Positions 1 to 11,776 of a stretch of DNA of 64,000 bases are shown here, piece after piece. The stretch is from Trichosphaerium sp. ATCC 40318. Lineage: Eukaryota > Discosea > Flabellinia > Trichosidae. The translations under genes were made by a program, and so were the position numbers. The notes under the pieces are model-generated. The model worked only from the letters and a program-made list of their open reading frames with translations, searched no databases and was not told where the DNA came from. Position 1 is the stretch's first letter. Every line of letters starts with the position of its first letter. The stretch is from positions 62,001 to 126,000 of the forward strand of contig JALMLS010000417.1 of the NCBI GenBank assembly GCA_038496445.1, in the 5' to 3' direction.

Positions 1-2496
1 CGGCCGTACTTTGAGTACAACAAGAATAATAGTGACGATGGCAATGAGAACCAGTATAACGATTATACCACTCACTATAGCAACAGTAGGCAACTCGCTT
101 TGAGATGCACTTTGACAAGCATGTTCAACTTTAAACAGCAAAATGATACTTCCTATGTATAAACTGTTAATACCAACACGTGATGTCTTTAAGACAACAA
201 TCAAAGTGATTGAAAAAAAACGCTGAGTATTGTTTCGTACCCTTGTCGTTATTGATTGGCGATGCTGTAGTTTCAATGCACCCATCAACGGTATTATTAA
301 CAATAACGTCAGCGCTAAAATCCGTACAATCATTCATTGGGTCGTAGTTAATGAGAGTATGAGTCTACGACAACAGAAATGAGACACATCCGCGTTTCAG
401 ACAAACTTACTTGGTCATTTGATACCTCTGTATCCAAAACCATTGTTATTGTACCGTTCACTAGCACACAACCTGAAATCATGGTAAGTTGTTTTATGCC
501 GTGACAAAGGTATACGTACTTCCCACAGTAATTGTTGAGTTAGCAATAAACACGGAAGAGCCATCCAAGGTCAAGTCTCCAAGCACTACATAGGTTCCAT
601 TCCAAGTCGTTGATTCTATTACAAAGATAGGTCCATCTGCAACCCATGTACCTTGGCGTAGAGTTAGTCAAAGGAATAATCAGCTAGTGTACCATTTATA
701 CAAATAAAATCAGATACTGGTGGGTCTCCAAAACAATCATTGCTATTCTGAGGTTTCGATGGAGGTTCAGTGACTGGATCTACGCTAGGTGGTATTGTTG
801 GTGGTGTTGTCAGAACCGTATTTGGAGCAATCGTAGGCGGAGGTGTTTGGGGTACAGGAGCACTTGATGGAGACAAAACAACCCTCTGGTACAATTATTA
901 AAGCAAAGCAATAAACTAAAGCGCTCACCTTCTGAAATGCACCGACGTCGATGTACCCTCTAGCACGTGGATTTCCATCTACTTGAGTGTAAAGATTCCT
1001 TATTGAAAACAAAAATAACATACCAATGTCGTGGAAAGGCTCGACTTCCTCAACACCTTGTAATCGTATTTAGTTTTTGGATATATTTGCAACACGCACC
1101 TCTGAACTCAAACACATTTATCGCGCTATCAGTTAGCCTGTAATCATATATGCCTATATCTTCGAACGTGCTCATTGGAGCGTTGTAGACAGTAGATGAA
1201 GATATGTCCTCATTAGTCATTGTTATTACGTTTTTCCACGCATTTGCAGAGCCAGTATGTTGGGAAAAAGCTGAAAGCCCTAAACTTGTGTAAGTGTTTC
1301 TTAAGTACTAGAGTATGACATGTTAATACCCATTCCAAAGGTGGCGTATACTAAAGAGAAACTTCCTTGTTCATCCACGCAGGGCGAGTGAATAACTACA
1401 AGAGTGAAGGTTAACAATACGGAGATGATAGCGCTTTTACCTTTTTCTACTTTTCCAGTAACCAGTATATTTGAGACTTTGAATTGCGCTCCCTTGTGAC
1501 AGCTAGCTTGGTTTTAATGTAAAACAGTTTCGTTGTTATATTAAACATACTCGAATACTTTTTCAGACGTTTCACTTGTACTTCCGATATAACGAAATCG
1601 GTCTTGAATTAAAATAAATATGAGAAAAAACTACGAAAAAAAAGAGAAAATTATGCACAACTTACCGACTGCCACGTTCTGTGCACAGCTGTCACTACTT
1701 GCTTTTATGAACTCTAGTAGTAATTTAGATTTTATCCACACTTAAATCCTGCGTACTTGAATATGTGCCGTAAACTCGAACATCTGTAACAATCACGTGA
1801 CCAGCACTAACCTCAATACCAGTCGGTGTAGTTCCGGTATTGCTAAACGTAACATTTTTGAAATAAACAAAGCGATCATTGGTTGAAATACACTCTGTGT
1901 TCACGTGCACAATACTAAAAGAAAGAAAAGGTGTCAGCTCAAATATTAACGCTAGACAAAAACAACACTACCGTACCATCCTGGTACATTTTCTGTTTCT
2001 ATTCTCCCAGATATAAACGTTATATTGCTAGACGCTTAGGAAAATGAGGTTGGACTCAAACATTCTTTAGTGTGTTGTTACCTCCTGATACTGAAAATAA
2101 TTCATCACCACGCCCACTAGCTATGAAATTCTCCACTGTAATACCAGTACTGCTAGTTATACTTAAGTTTAAGAATGTAGGCTTAAAAAAAAGTCAATCA
2201 AAAGTCGATAAGAAAAAAAGATCAAATGTAGAATTCTTGAAGAATTATCACGTGCAGGATTATTAGGGTCTCCTTTTATGTGTATATTCGCTTTGCCTGT
2301 TATAGAAATATCGTAAGTGCCTGGTTGAAGAATTATACAAGGCGTTTGCTCCTATAAATTGTAAGATATGTAAAAAACATATACAACCACGTGCTATCAA
2401 CAATTGGCTAAGAGTCTGAGGCTCTGCTTCGCTACATGTCGCGATTATGCATGGCAAAATAATCAATAGCATAGTACATATCGCATTGAGTGTCAT
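1..2496 (-). CDS. Secreted beta-helix-type single-pass membrane protein (C-terminus cut)
   Basis: The gene runs right to left and off the window edge. Exon 1 starts MTLNAICTMLLIILPC, a clear signal peptide; an upstream in-frame ATG lies at 2553. After an intron near 2352-2390 the protein reads CIILQPGTYDISITGKANIH, then further short N/T/S-rich beta-strand segments (around 2040-2180 and 1725-1910). This is the pattern of right-handed parallel beta-helix proteins. A Pro/Thr-rich stalk (about 770-890) precedes the Cys-containing segment DCFGDPPVSDFICING. That joins to TWVADGPIFVIESTTWNG if a 43-base intron (about 662-704, GTACAC..AAG) is removed. The last visible coding, 1-75, is one hydrophobic helix (IVSGIIVILVLIAIVTIILV), so the tail would be cytoplasmic. 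Probably a cell-surface or lysosomal glycoprotein. I do not recognise the family, and the middle exons are not all resolved. Confidence 0.6.
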
Positions 2497-3158
2497 GACG
2501 CAGAAGTATTGACAATAAAGAGCGTTGAAGTGAAATAAAATCTGATAAGCCATTGAAGGCTTAAACAAAACTCAAGCAAATAAGGTAAATCAAAACTACC
2601 TAGTATTACGATTATCTAATTAAATACTATACAGTCTTTTCTATCGACTTTTCGATTGTAATGTCGCGTCAACCCTTATTTGAGCGCACTTTTTATTCCA
2701 GAGATGCACACAATCTCACCTGTCAGCAGAACAAAAATGGCGATCATTCTTGATAATATACCGGTTTTATACACTACTACAGGAATCTAATTCACAAAAA
2801 AAATGTAGCCCAATTAGTAAAACATTGGGTTGCCGTTACCCAATAGTTTACTTTCATAACGCTTCGGTAGGTTGGCGATAACGTCAAAGGAAATGGTAGT
2901 AGCTTAAGAATAAGTTACGATAAAACTCTACATGGAAGTACCTTATCTTTTTATCACACCTTTTCCATACCAAAGAAAAGGTAGGTAAGTGACAGATAAA
3001 TCTTTTTATCTCCACACAAAGAAGTTACGAATTTTTATGATTTTTGAACGTTAAGTCAACAAAACAGGTTTTAAATGCAATGAGACGCACTAATAACTAA
3101 GTAACATCACATTGGGAGGGACCATTGCTATTTTTCCAAACAGTGTTCTTTTTTTGTA
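2497..3158. other. Intergenic, no gene seen
   Basis: AT-rich stretch between the beta-helix gene start and the reductase stop. It has no sustained coding frame and no recognisable RNA gene. A near-palindrome lies around 2940-3010 (acctt..aaaaggt, repeated ctttttat). Presumably it holds the promoter of the leftward beta-helix gene and the 3' UTR of the reductase. Confidence 0.4.
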
Positions 3159-4128
3159 TTAATACACGAATGGAACCATTATTTTTCTTTCTGGAGGATA
3201 TTGAGACCAATTCTTCTTGTATTCGTTATGTTTTTGTGTTGCACGTGTTCCCATGGCAAGAGCTGATGCAATAAGGAATAAAACGCTAGCAACTTGGAAC
3301 TCTCCAACACTATAAAACAAGTAAATCAGCAAACCACAAAGTGCTCAGGAAGAAAATTCTGTTTAACTTTTTTCTTGTTTTTGTTTTTTCATGACAAACT
3401 TGTACGCACGATAGATTCCAGCCAACCCATGTGACTAATTCGCAAAAGTAGTGAGGTGCTGTAACGTAGTCAAATAGACCTCCTTTCATCATTTGATGGC
3501 GTTTAGATACTGGTAAAATGAGTCCTCGTGACTTTTTTTTAAGTTCTTCAAATTTTTTCTGAGAGCGCTTTATGCTGAACAAGTAATGGTAATAAGCATT
3601 ACCAGCTTCTCCGGCAAGAAATACGAGTACGCCAAGAACAGAAATAATGGAAATAGATCTAGGCGTTTCGTCCCAATGTACACCATCACTAAAAGAGAGT
3701 TTAGGCATTGCATTAGTGAGAATATGTTTAAACGGAGACAGTCAGCTAGTTTAACTGCGTTTTAGCGTAATCGCTGCTATAAACTGCGTGACACGTCAGT
3801 ACATTCCGTCCATGGAATGGCCTACGTTCGCGTACCTTACAAACCAACCGAACAGACCGTAGTATAGCGGCATGCCAAAAAATTCAGCTAGTGAGAAGAC
3901 TGCGATAAACCTATACACTAGATTAAGATGTTTTAAGTATAATTTTATGTACTTGTGCTCCAGCAACGACTCTAAAACGCGTCGCGCGTAATGAAGGCAC
4001 CATAAAGCAGCTAGAATAGATCTAAGCGCGTCTCGCTCTTTTTGCTTCACTGCACGAAGCATAAAGAGGATAAAGCCAAGGGAATACCCAATAACAGTTA
4101 TATAACGCTTAAAACCAGTTTGCATCAT
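3159..4128 (-). CDS. Very-long-chain enoyl-CoA reductase-like (TECR/Tsc13; steroid 5-alpha-reductase fold)
   Basis: This family carries out the last, NADPH-dependent reduction of the fatty-acid elongation cycle in the ER membrane. Exon 1 (4128 to about 3813) has hydrophobic helices around HYARRVLESLLEHKY, matching the HY.KR.LE..FVH motif of TECR. Exon 2 carries GNAYYHYLFSIKR and FDYVTAPHYFCELVTWVGW, the C-terminal NADPH-binding region (compare F.YVTCPNYT.E..SW.GF). The last exon ends ERKIMVPFVY after a final membrane helix, the usual TECR ending. Introns start GTACTG and end TTTTAG. The start at 4128 is my choice; an N-terminal ubiquitin-like domain present in animal and plant TECR is not visible, so an upstream exon may be missing. 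Another 5-alpha-reductase family member (such as polyprenol reductase) is possible but fits the C-terminus less well. Confidence 0.7.
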
Positions 4129-4530
4129 GTTGAATAGCACTTTATGTTGGTACGGAATAGTCAATTACGGGATTTTAAAGCACGTCTCAAAATGCGCTCT
4201 TCGAGTGTAAACTGTTCAATCACAATTCTTGTTTGACACGTCCAAGAATGAGTCACTTTATTTTCTTTCCGTTATTTAATACGCGTGCGTATTACACAAC
4301 GATTTGTTATTGTTAACGTGGCAGAAAATTATGTTGACAAAGATGTACTGACACAGAAAACTTATAACAGTACGTAATTGTTGTTATACTCATTGTGGGG
4401 TGTTCAACGAGCCACAGGCGTCGTACATACAAGCATTACAAACGATGACCTAAACGGTCAAAAGTTTTCGTGAGAAAGTTAGAATTAGTGACTCACGCCA
4501 ACACGACACTTCATAGTGTCTATTATAAAT
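4129..4530. other. Divergent intergenic region
   Basis: Lies between the leftward reductase and the rightward ribophorin II-like gene, so it should hold both promoters. It contains TATTATAAATATG directly at the downstream start codon (about 4521-4533). No gene was found. Confidence 0.4.
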
Positions 4531-7500
4531 ATGACCAACCCTAAAAAAATCGGCGTATTCTTTGGATTGTTACTACTAATCCAAGCGTGCAGTGTACGTG
4601 TAACCAAACTATGCTTGTATTGCAATTTTCGTCACAATTTGGTGCGTTGTAGGTAGATCTGACGCGTTTTCTTGTAGGGCTTTACAGGCTCAGCTAGCCG
4701 CGGATTTAATGCTGTAGTAAGTCAGATTGCACTATTTCAGACCGAAGGAGGTGGTTTTCTACTCTCTGAGGACTCTTTGCCGTCATTAGAAGCGACATCA
4801 TACGCACTCTTCCTATCGTCATTATTTGGCCTTCGAGACAAGGTAACACGAGCAGCAATTGCATTTGCCGTGCGTATCAACGCTAAACAAGCGACTAGAT
4901 CAACCCAAACGAAATCACCAAGTTTATTGGTCATTTGAACAACAAAGACGGAGGATACTCTGATTTGGAGGGTGGAAACTCAGACATCGCAAGCGTTAGG
5001 TATGTGTTGACGTGTCAGCTTCAAAGTCAACGAAAAACTCAATTATTGTCAGATTTGCTCTCTTGTGTTACCAACACTTGGGCGGTGCCATCCCAGAAGC
5101 CGACAGAGTAGCTGTATTCCTTGCCAGCAAATATGATTCATCATCAAAATTTTTCAAAAACAACGCAGGAACAAAGGCTGATATTAAAGCCACAGCACTT
5201 GCACTACAAAGTTTTGACTTGTTAGGTGGTTCTGAGGTATGTTCTTAATTGTTTAGGCGCTGTGTGACGTTGTATTAATTGGATTTTTTTAGAGATCACA
5301 AGTAAGCAAAATCAAGGGCGCCATTAAGACACAATTGGGTACGTTTCATTTTTATTGTTTTCATCAAAATGATGACAAGTTAAAAAATCTTGAAGCGCAT
5401 TTGCGCTTTTTTTTCGATCTTGTTTTCAGTATTCGACGTGTTGCTGTGTACTGACCCTTCCATTAGCCAAGTTTGTAAAAACTAGTAAGACTGGTAAACA
5501 TTTCGCATTCAGCGGTCTTGATGATGTACGTGTAGCAGTGGTCAGAGCCTGATTGCAATTATTGTTTTTTTTTTTGACAACTTTTTTTTTTCTTGTGCTT
5601 ATACTCTTTGTAGTTGGAAGGCAACTACTACGGTATTGTTGCAGCTAAATTAGTCGGTTTTGAATTCGGTGATGTAAATGAATGGGCAAAATACATTGTA
5701 GCTAAGCAAATTACTTCCGGAGATGGCGTACGTACCCAAAATTTAATTTATTTACTGTGACTAATGTACTTCTTTTAGCTTGGCGGTTTCGTCGGTCCTA
5801 AAGGTGTCCCAAGCGTAGATGATAGTTCTTTCGCTGTCCGCGCTCTTGCTTCCCTCCCAGGTCTCGAGAAAGACTTCGGGTACGCCTTTTTTTCTTAGTC
5901 ATGTATTATTTTTGTCTAACTCTCAGTTTTAGTATTGATGCTGCCTCTCTCCTTGACTTTTTCGAACAAAACGTTCAACATGATATCCGTGAAGCTGTGA
6001 CTGCCCATACCGCTGTCGCTCTTACTTCCGCTTACCAAGAACTCTTCACCATTCAAATTTCTTATGAAGTCTTGGACAACAGAGTTGGTGGTATCGTCGG
6101 ACCACGTGTCATCCAAGGAATTCAATTGAAACCTGTCGTCGTTGTAAAGACTGTCTATGGCTTTGCTCATGCTGGTCTCGACATTGGCGTCAAAATTGAT
6201 CACCCTGGTGATGTAAAGAACTTTAAATTGCAATACAACTCAGACACTCAACAATACGTTGCTGCTGAGTTCTATGAAACCAAGGGTAAATTGGGTAACC
6301 TTGACTTTGACTACGACTTTGGTTGTGACGTCATTGATTTGGGTACTCCAGTCAAGTTCCAACGCAAAGGTACAAGAATTTACTCCACTGTTTTTTTTTT
6401 CTTTTTTTCTTCTTTTCGTGCTTGTTCTTACTGTATTTGTTTTTAGAGGCCAAGAAGATCGGTTACGGTATCAACGTCCGCTCTGAAGCTAACCTTGGTG
6501 GTAAAGCCATCAGCCCTGGTGATGTTGTCGGTATTGGTAGCGAGTTCGAGTTTGGTGTTGCTCTACGTACCCAAGAACAAAAATCTTTGACTGAGGGTGA
6601 CTTCACTCTTATTTTCTCTGTCTTGGATTCTTCTGGTGTTTCTATCCACAGCGAAGTATTGAACGGTAAAGACAACAAGTACGGCATAATTGTTTAGTTG
6701 AAATAAAGCTAACAAGCGCTTTTAGGAAAGCAATCACTTTCGCTTACACTTTGACTTCATCAAACATTCCATCCGGTTCCATTGATTTCCGTTTCGAGGT
6801 CAAAAACAGTGCTGGTGTCCATACTACCCACACTGTTACATACTTGTTGAGCATCCCTATGATTGGTACGTTTTCACTTGATTTTTTGCAACACGTGACT
6901 TGACAAAGCAACTAACAAGTCAGTTTGCTTTCCGGTTTTTTTGTTTTTGGGTCAGGTTTGCTTACTTTTTTGGTAGCTACTGATATCAAATTCTTGAACT
7001 TCAACAAGAAGGATAAACAAGATAGACCACAATACAAGGTTGGCGATACAATCGCTGTTGAGATGGTCCCTGCATCTCTCCCTGATTTGAGAACTGTCAA
7101 GACTTACGATAAAGCTAACGCTGCTGAACGTAAATTTTTCATGGACATTTCTACAACTAGCGACAAGTACGACTGAAATACAACATTATGATAATTTTTT
7201 TCTCCTTTTTCAAAGTGCCTAACAACCTTTCTTTGCTTTGACGTGGCAAAAAAGGGCGTACTTGTGTTGACTTTTTTTTTGTTTTTATTTTTGGTGATGT
7301 TGTTTGCTTATTGTTTTTCGCGTTTAGCCGTCAAGTCCTCAGATCTATCCCTGGTAAATCTTCTGGTGCTAAATACACATTCTCCCTTCCTGTTACAGCT
7401 TCCTTTGACTCTCTTGGTTCAAGCTTGATCTCTTTCCGCTTCGAAACCGCTGACAGCAAATCTATTGATCTTGCTCCTTATGATTCTGATATTGATGAGC

Positions 7501-9031
7501 TTATGGATGAAACTGATGCTCTTGGTTACGCCATTGAGTCTGAACTCCATGTTGTTGAAACAAAGAACCGTCCAAAGGATCCTAACTTGTACTACGGTAA
7601 CAAGGTCGCTTTCACATTCAAAGTAAAAGATACAGTCAGTGATAAATACATCTGGCCTGGTACGTTCATTTAAGGTTACATAAAAATGTGACACACTTGT
7701 TTTTAAACGATGTGGACTGACATGCTTCTTTATAGGTAAGGATCGCGCAACCACATACTTGCTTCTTCGTCATGAAGACAAGAGCAGAAGCACACCTTTT
7801 GTCAGCGCAAAACAAGCCGCTGAGGTCCAAACTGATGCTCATGGAAAACCAGAAAAGTTTGCCATCTCTTGGGATGTTAACCCTAACGCTATTAACGGAA
7901 AGGGTCAACTTGTTCTTGCTGCTGAAGGACCTGATGGTTCTAGTGTACCTCTCTTTATGTCCAAATCTAAAAAGGAATGGGCTGTCAATGTTGTCATTGG
8001 AGGAGAGATTGATGTTGATGCACGTTACCACTCTTTTGCTGGAGACGAGGATACTGAAGCTAGTTTCATTGCTACCTTTGACTTGTCTTGCAAGGGCAAA
8101 ACTCTAGCTGTACGTCCAAGAACCGCACTGAAGGCTTTTTCTTTTGGTGTTCAAAACTTTATCGAAGGAAATTCTTTTTTTTCTTTTCTTTTTTTTTGTG
8201 AATCCGGCAGACACTCCTTGGTCTTTGTTAAGTAGTTAACTACATCGTACTTCCGTCTTCCCGGAAATTAAATTTCAGCCTGAGAAAAAACACCTCACGA
8301 CCTTACACTAGATGGTCATGAGACACCTGTCCTTAAGGCAAATTTTACATTGTTCGCTCAAACTTTTGTTTTGTTGGTTCTTTTTTAGTAGTACCTTCCT
8401 TCAAAGCTTTGACTCACTGTTGTCTTATAGGGCGCTCTCTTGCACGCTTCAATCTCCCTTGCTGGAGAAGATTCAACAGAGATCGTATCTGTCCCAGTTG
8501 TCCGTACAAGTGCAGGACAATACCAAGTATCTTGGACTCTTGAGAAACCACAAAGCGGTGAATACGTTATTGACGTATACCGTGAGGTTGATCGTCAACG
8601 TGCTCTTGAAAGCGCATCTGCTAAGGGAGGATTTGTTGCCAAACCATTGATCACATTGTCCCTTAACTTCAACGTACGTTAAGAAAGTTTCTTTTTTCTT
8701 TTTGTTTGTCTTTTCTTTTATGTCTTCTCTACTGTTTTGCTACGCTCACAGTGCATTCGTTTGTGTGACATTGATTCCTCTTTGTTCATACGCTCATTGA
8801 GTACTTTGAGGCCGGCGGTGTTTTTTGTGGTGACTACGCTTGCAGTGGAAAAACAATATTTTTTTTGGATTGTTTTTGGGTTGATGTTAACTTTTCTCTC
8901 TTTAGGCTAATGCTTACATTCGTTTGCCTGTCCGTACTGAGTTCCTTTTCCTCATTCTTTTCTTGGGATTATTCGTTACTGTTAGTTACAAGAAGATTGA
9001 GATGGAAGGAGAAAACAAGAAGAGACGTTAA
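4531..9031 (+). CDS. Ribophorin II-like oligosaccharyltransferase subunit with TRAP-delta-like C-terminal domain
   Basis: RPN2/Swp1 is an ER-membrane subunit of the complex that N-glycosylates nascent proteins. Exon 1 (4531-4593) encodes a signal peptide, MTNPKKIGVFFGLLLLIQAC. The next exons give an all-helical N-terminal region (NNKDGGYSDLEGGN; FALLCYQHLGGAIPEADRVA; KADIKATALALQSFDLLGGS) typical of ribophorin II. Long exons at about 5930-6370, 6450-6690, 7325-7660 and 7735-8117 encode successive beta-sandwich luminal domains. The C-terminal part (about 8431-8672, 8905-9031) reads AGQYQVSWTLEKPQSGEYVI, one membrane helix, then a basic end ENKKRR that fits a KKXX ER-retrieval signal. That module resembles TRAP-delta (SSR4: RYQVSWSLDHKS..GTYEVRF), not the three-helix tail of RPN2. 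At least twelve introns are needed, many beginning GTACGT. Splicing between 8118 and 8430 is unresolved: a possible extra exon lies near 8310-8368. Estimated about 900 residues, versus about 630 in human RPN2. Coding is codon-biased like actin, suggesting high expression. Confidence 0.7.
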
Positions 9032-9449
9032 GTCAAAAAAAATTCTTGAACTTCTTTTTTCAAAAAAAAATATTAACAAACAATAATAATGCCTGGTTGG
9101 CCCTAGACAATAAGATGTTAACTTCTTGTGTCTATTTAAAAAAAAAAGGCAAAAAAGTAAAAAGTCACATTTTTGTAATTACGAGCTGTTGTTTTTCTTT
9201 GGGAGCTACCGCCTACGCTATGTTTAAAAAAAGCGTGTGAAGTGGACAGTGAAAGAACACTTCTTTGAGAATCACGTGTTCGGTTCAAGAAGACTGTTCT
9301 TATCTATGTTTGATTTTTAAACCAAATCAATGTTGTGTAGTCTAGCTATGAATTGTCTGCTCTCGAAATAAAGAGTCAGCACAGGTCCGCTGCTAAAGCA
9401 AAAAAAGTAAATCTTGCCAACGTGCGTTTAACTCCAGCGCAAAAAGTAG
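9032..9449. other. Intergenic, poly-A/T rich
   Basis: 3' UTR of the ribophorin II-like gene and the upstream region of the next gene. It has several poly-A runs and a TCACGTG site near 9271. No coding seen; the short frames here are low-complexity. Confidence 0.35.
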
Positions 9450-9806
9450 ATGACAAATTTCAACCAAGCCTATAGAGGTGGCGTAACCCCGATAACTGGA
9501 GGTTGGAGCTCGGAATGGAGGAATGTACGAACAAAATTCAGAAACTACTCTAGAGCAGGCGACAACCTTTGGATTGGCATCACGTCAAATGGAGTGAGCG
9601 GTTGCAGAGCTAGATGGAACCAGAAATACAAACACTTGGGTTTGAACCGCATGATGCCATTGTACGAAACTTCGAGCGACGACTTCAGGAAGAAGATGGA
9701 ATTGCGGTTAACCGAGTTGATGGTTGATTTGGATAATGTAAATAACGGCGGTGGCGGTCCGGCTGGAAGTCCCCCGTATATTGTCTACGGATGTTGGAGA
9801 GAATAA
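9450..9806 (+). CDS. GIY-YIG-like domain protein
   Basis: Single open frame of 118 codons from ATG at 9450. Central motifs are LWIGITSNGVSGCRARWNQK, LYETSSDD, a Glu in KKMELRLTELM, DLDNVNNGGGG and a C-terminal PPYIVYGCW. This order (aromatic/V-G-I-T followed by Arg, then an ME helix, then N.GGGG and a YxVY strand) resembles small GIY-YIG nuclease-like proteins of protists and large DNA viruses. The usual first GIY strand is altered, so nuclease activity is doubtful. It stands alone between two unrelated genes. It could be a remnant of a larger gene, since no intron is needed. Function is inferred only from pattern. Confidence 0.5.
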   Translation: MTNFNQAYRGGVTPITGGWSSEWRNVRTKFRNYSRAGDNLWIGITSNGVSGCRARWNQKYKHLGLNRMMPLYETSSDDFRKKMELRLTELMVDLDNVNNGGGGPAGSPPYIVYGCWRE

Positions 9807-9912
9807 AACGAAGCGAATTGATACTGACACAAACTCGAACTTTTTTTATTCATTTTTTTTTGTTTTTGGCTGGTTCGTCTTCTTCCATGATTTTGGGTTC
9901 GTCCTCAACGGA

Positions 9913-10053
9913 TTAAGCAGCAACTCTCGCTTCTTCTTTGCGTTGTCCTTGATTAGCAGTATATTTGTTGTACTTTGAATGAGGTAGCACTAAGCGATTT
10001 GCTCCGTTCAAAATAAGTCAAAACAGTAAGAAAAAAAATACTGCTTACTCATT
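9913..10053 (-). CDS. Very small spliced gene, hypothetical; possible stop-codon extension
   Basis: ATGA at 10053-10050 is followed by an intron GTAAGC...CGGAG, then codons reading TNRLVLPHSKYNKYTANQGQ and RKEEARVAA to TAA (9913-9915). Directly after this stop the same frame continues with coding-like VEDEPKIMEEDEPAKNKKK to TGA at 9850-9852. The product would be 31 residues, or about 51 if the TAA is read through or is an error. It is basic, then acidic, Lys-rich, with no membrane segment. Not recognised. It lies convergent to the gene at 9450 and divergent from the F-box gene at 10120. Confidence is moderate because the protein is so short. Confidence 0.35.
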
Positions 10054-10119
10054 TGGTGCTGGAAACTAAATTAACACAAATAAGGCTATTTTTAAGCTTA
10101 GCATCTTATTGTGCATAGA

Positions 10120-11380
10120 ATGGACGACGTTGTAGCCGTTGAGTAAGTTCTAGCTTATGTATTGCTTTAATTAACAGTCAATAAAGCGAACAAGACATAC
10201 ATCATCTCTTACATCTTCCTGTGGAAGTAATAACGTACTTTATTGAATACTTGGATCGCTTTTCGCGACTTAGAGCCACACGTGTCTGTTGGCTCTTTCG
10301 TGACATCGTATACAACAATGTGGGCTTAGGGATTATCAGAGTAACGTCAAAGGAACGCTTACAGAACCTCTCAAGAAGTCCTCTTTTAAAGAATACAACA
10401 ATTGATGTTAGGCTGCTTGCTAAACTAGATGATGCAGACTTATCTTATCTCTCTGGTGCATATAGCATCAAGCTATGGAATAACAATCATATAACAAATG
10501 AAGGTATCAAGCATATCTCTGGTGTACAGAAACTTGTGATGAGATGTATACAAATCACAGATGAAGGCATGGAAGTTCTATCAGGTGTTCAAAAGATTTC
10601 ACTTTATAATGCTAGGAATCTAACGCCTAGGGGTTTAAGGCTATATCTACAGCAAAATATGTTTCTTTGTACAACTCAATAATAACAGATGAAGGTTTAA
10701 AGCATTTTAAAGGAGTTGAGGCAATAAAGTTAGCGAAATGTAAGAATATTACAGATCTCGGCATTAAGTCACTCTCAGGTGTTCATACTCTTATACTTGA
10801 CGCTACGAATGTTACAGATGAAGGCATACTATCTCTTGTTTCAAATGGAAACACTGTTCCTCGTATAAGCTTAAGATGTTGTATGAATATTACTGACAAA
10901 GGTGTTAAAAAACTTAGTGGATCAAGGTTTATTGACATAGGTCGTACTAATGTTACTGATGATGGTTTATCTTCTCTTGGTTGTGTTCCTTCTCTTTGCA
11001 TTAGTGGGTGTACAAAAATATCTTTAAAAGGTATATCAGCATTAAAGAGTGTTCATGCTATTGATATTTCAAGGACTGGTGCTAAGGATTCTTGGCTTTG
11101 TGTTTTATCTCATGTTTTTCGTATTACTCTTGATGGGAATGAAGATATTACAGATTTTGGTATTAAAGCTCTTGGTGGTGTTAAACGTATTAGCATGGCT
11201 GGGTGTGATAAAATAACAAATGCTGGCGTTGTATTCTTGAAGAGTGTTGAAACTTTGAATGTGTCAGAATGTAAAAATCTTACAAAAGATGTATTGGAAC
11301 ATTTGACATGTCTGAAGTTTCTGACTTGTCGTCGTACTAATTTACCACACCAATATAAAAACATTAGAATAAACCACTAG
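10120..11380 (+). CDS. F-box/leucine-rich-repeat protein, frameshifted copy
   Basis: F-box/LRR proteins are substrate adaptors of SCF ubiquitin ligases. A short first exon (MDDVVAV, 10120-10142) splices to an F-box, LPVEVITYFIEYLDRFSRLR, followed by VCWLFRDIVYNNV. Then come about a dozen LRRs of about 21-23 residues with the shape GV.TL.L....VTDEGI..L. The frame breaks near 10635, within ggtttaaggctat: upstream LRRs are in one frame and run to a stop at 10682, while continuation YNSIITDEGLKHFKGVEAIK is in the next frame from about 10640. One lost base explains it, since the repeat pattern resumes at once. Either a young pseudogene or a sequencing error. The intact paralogue is at 40036-41337 (-), with the same F-box and repeat type. 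Downstream the repeats are less regular and end at 11380. Confidence 0.65.
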
Positions 11381-11776
11381 ACGTTTAGTTAGGACAAAGT
11401 AATTTAATTGACCAGGACAACAAGGACTCTAAAAAAAAGTTCCAAGTTATTGTGTTTCAAGTGTTATAGTTGTTGAACTTTGGATATGCTCATAGTGGTG
11501 TTTTTAGGTCGTTTTATCTTCTTGTACTGGTTTATTAGTCTTGTAATCACGAGTACATCTAATGAATACCTTAACACGTGTACTGGGAAGGTTTAAAGAA
11601 AAACCTTCAATTTTGTCACCTCTCTTTGGTATTACAAAGATAATCATAGTTGCAACATTGTGAGCGGGTAGTGCTGTTTTATGGCAGTACAGAGCAAAGA
11701 CAACGATTTACAGACAGATAATATGAGTGTTATGCAGGGTGCAAGCCGAAAACGCATTGAGTATAGTTAATGTAAT
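11381..11776. other. Convergent intergenic region
   Basis: Between the stops of the F-box/LRR gene and the Cys-rich gene. No coding frame or RNA gene seen; one CACGTG at about 11574. Confidence 0.35.

Noticed and set aside
4717-4740. 24-base intron in the ribophorin II-like gene (gtaagtcagattgcactatt..)
   Set aside because: It has splice-like ends, but its length is a multiple of three and reading through gives a sensible coding sequence, so no intron is needed.
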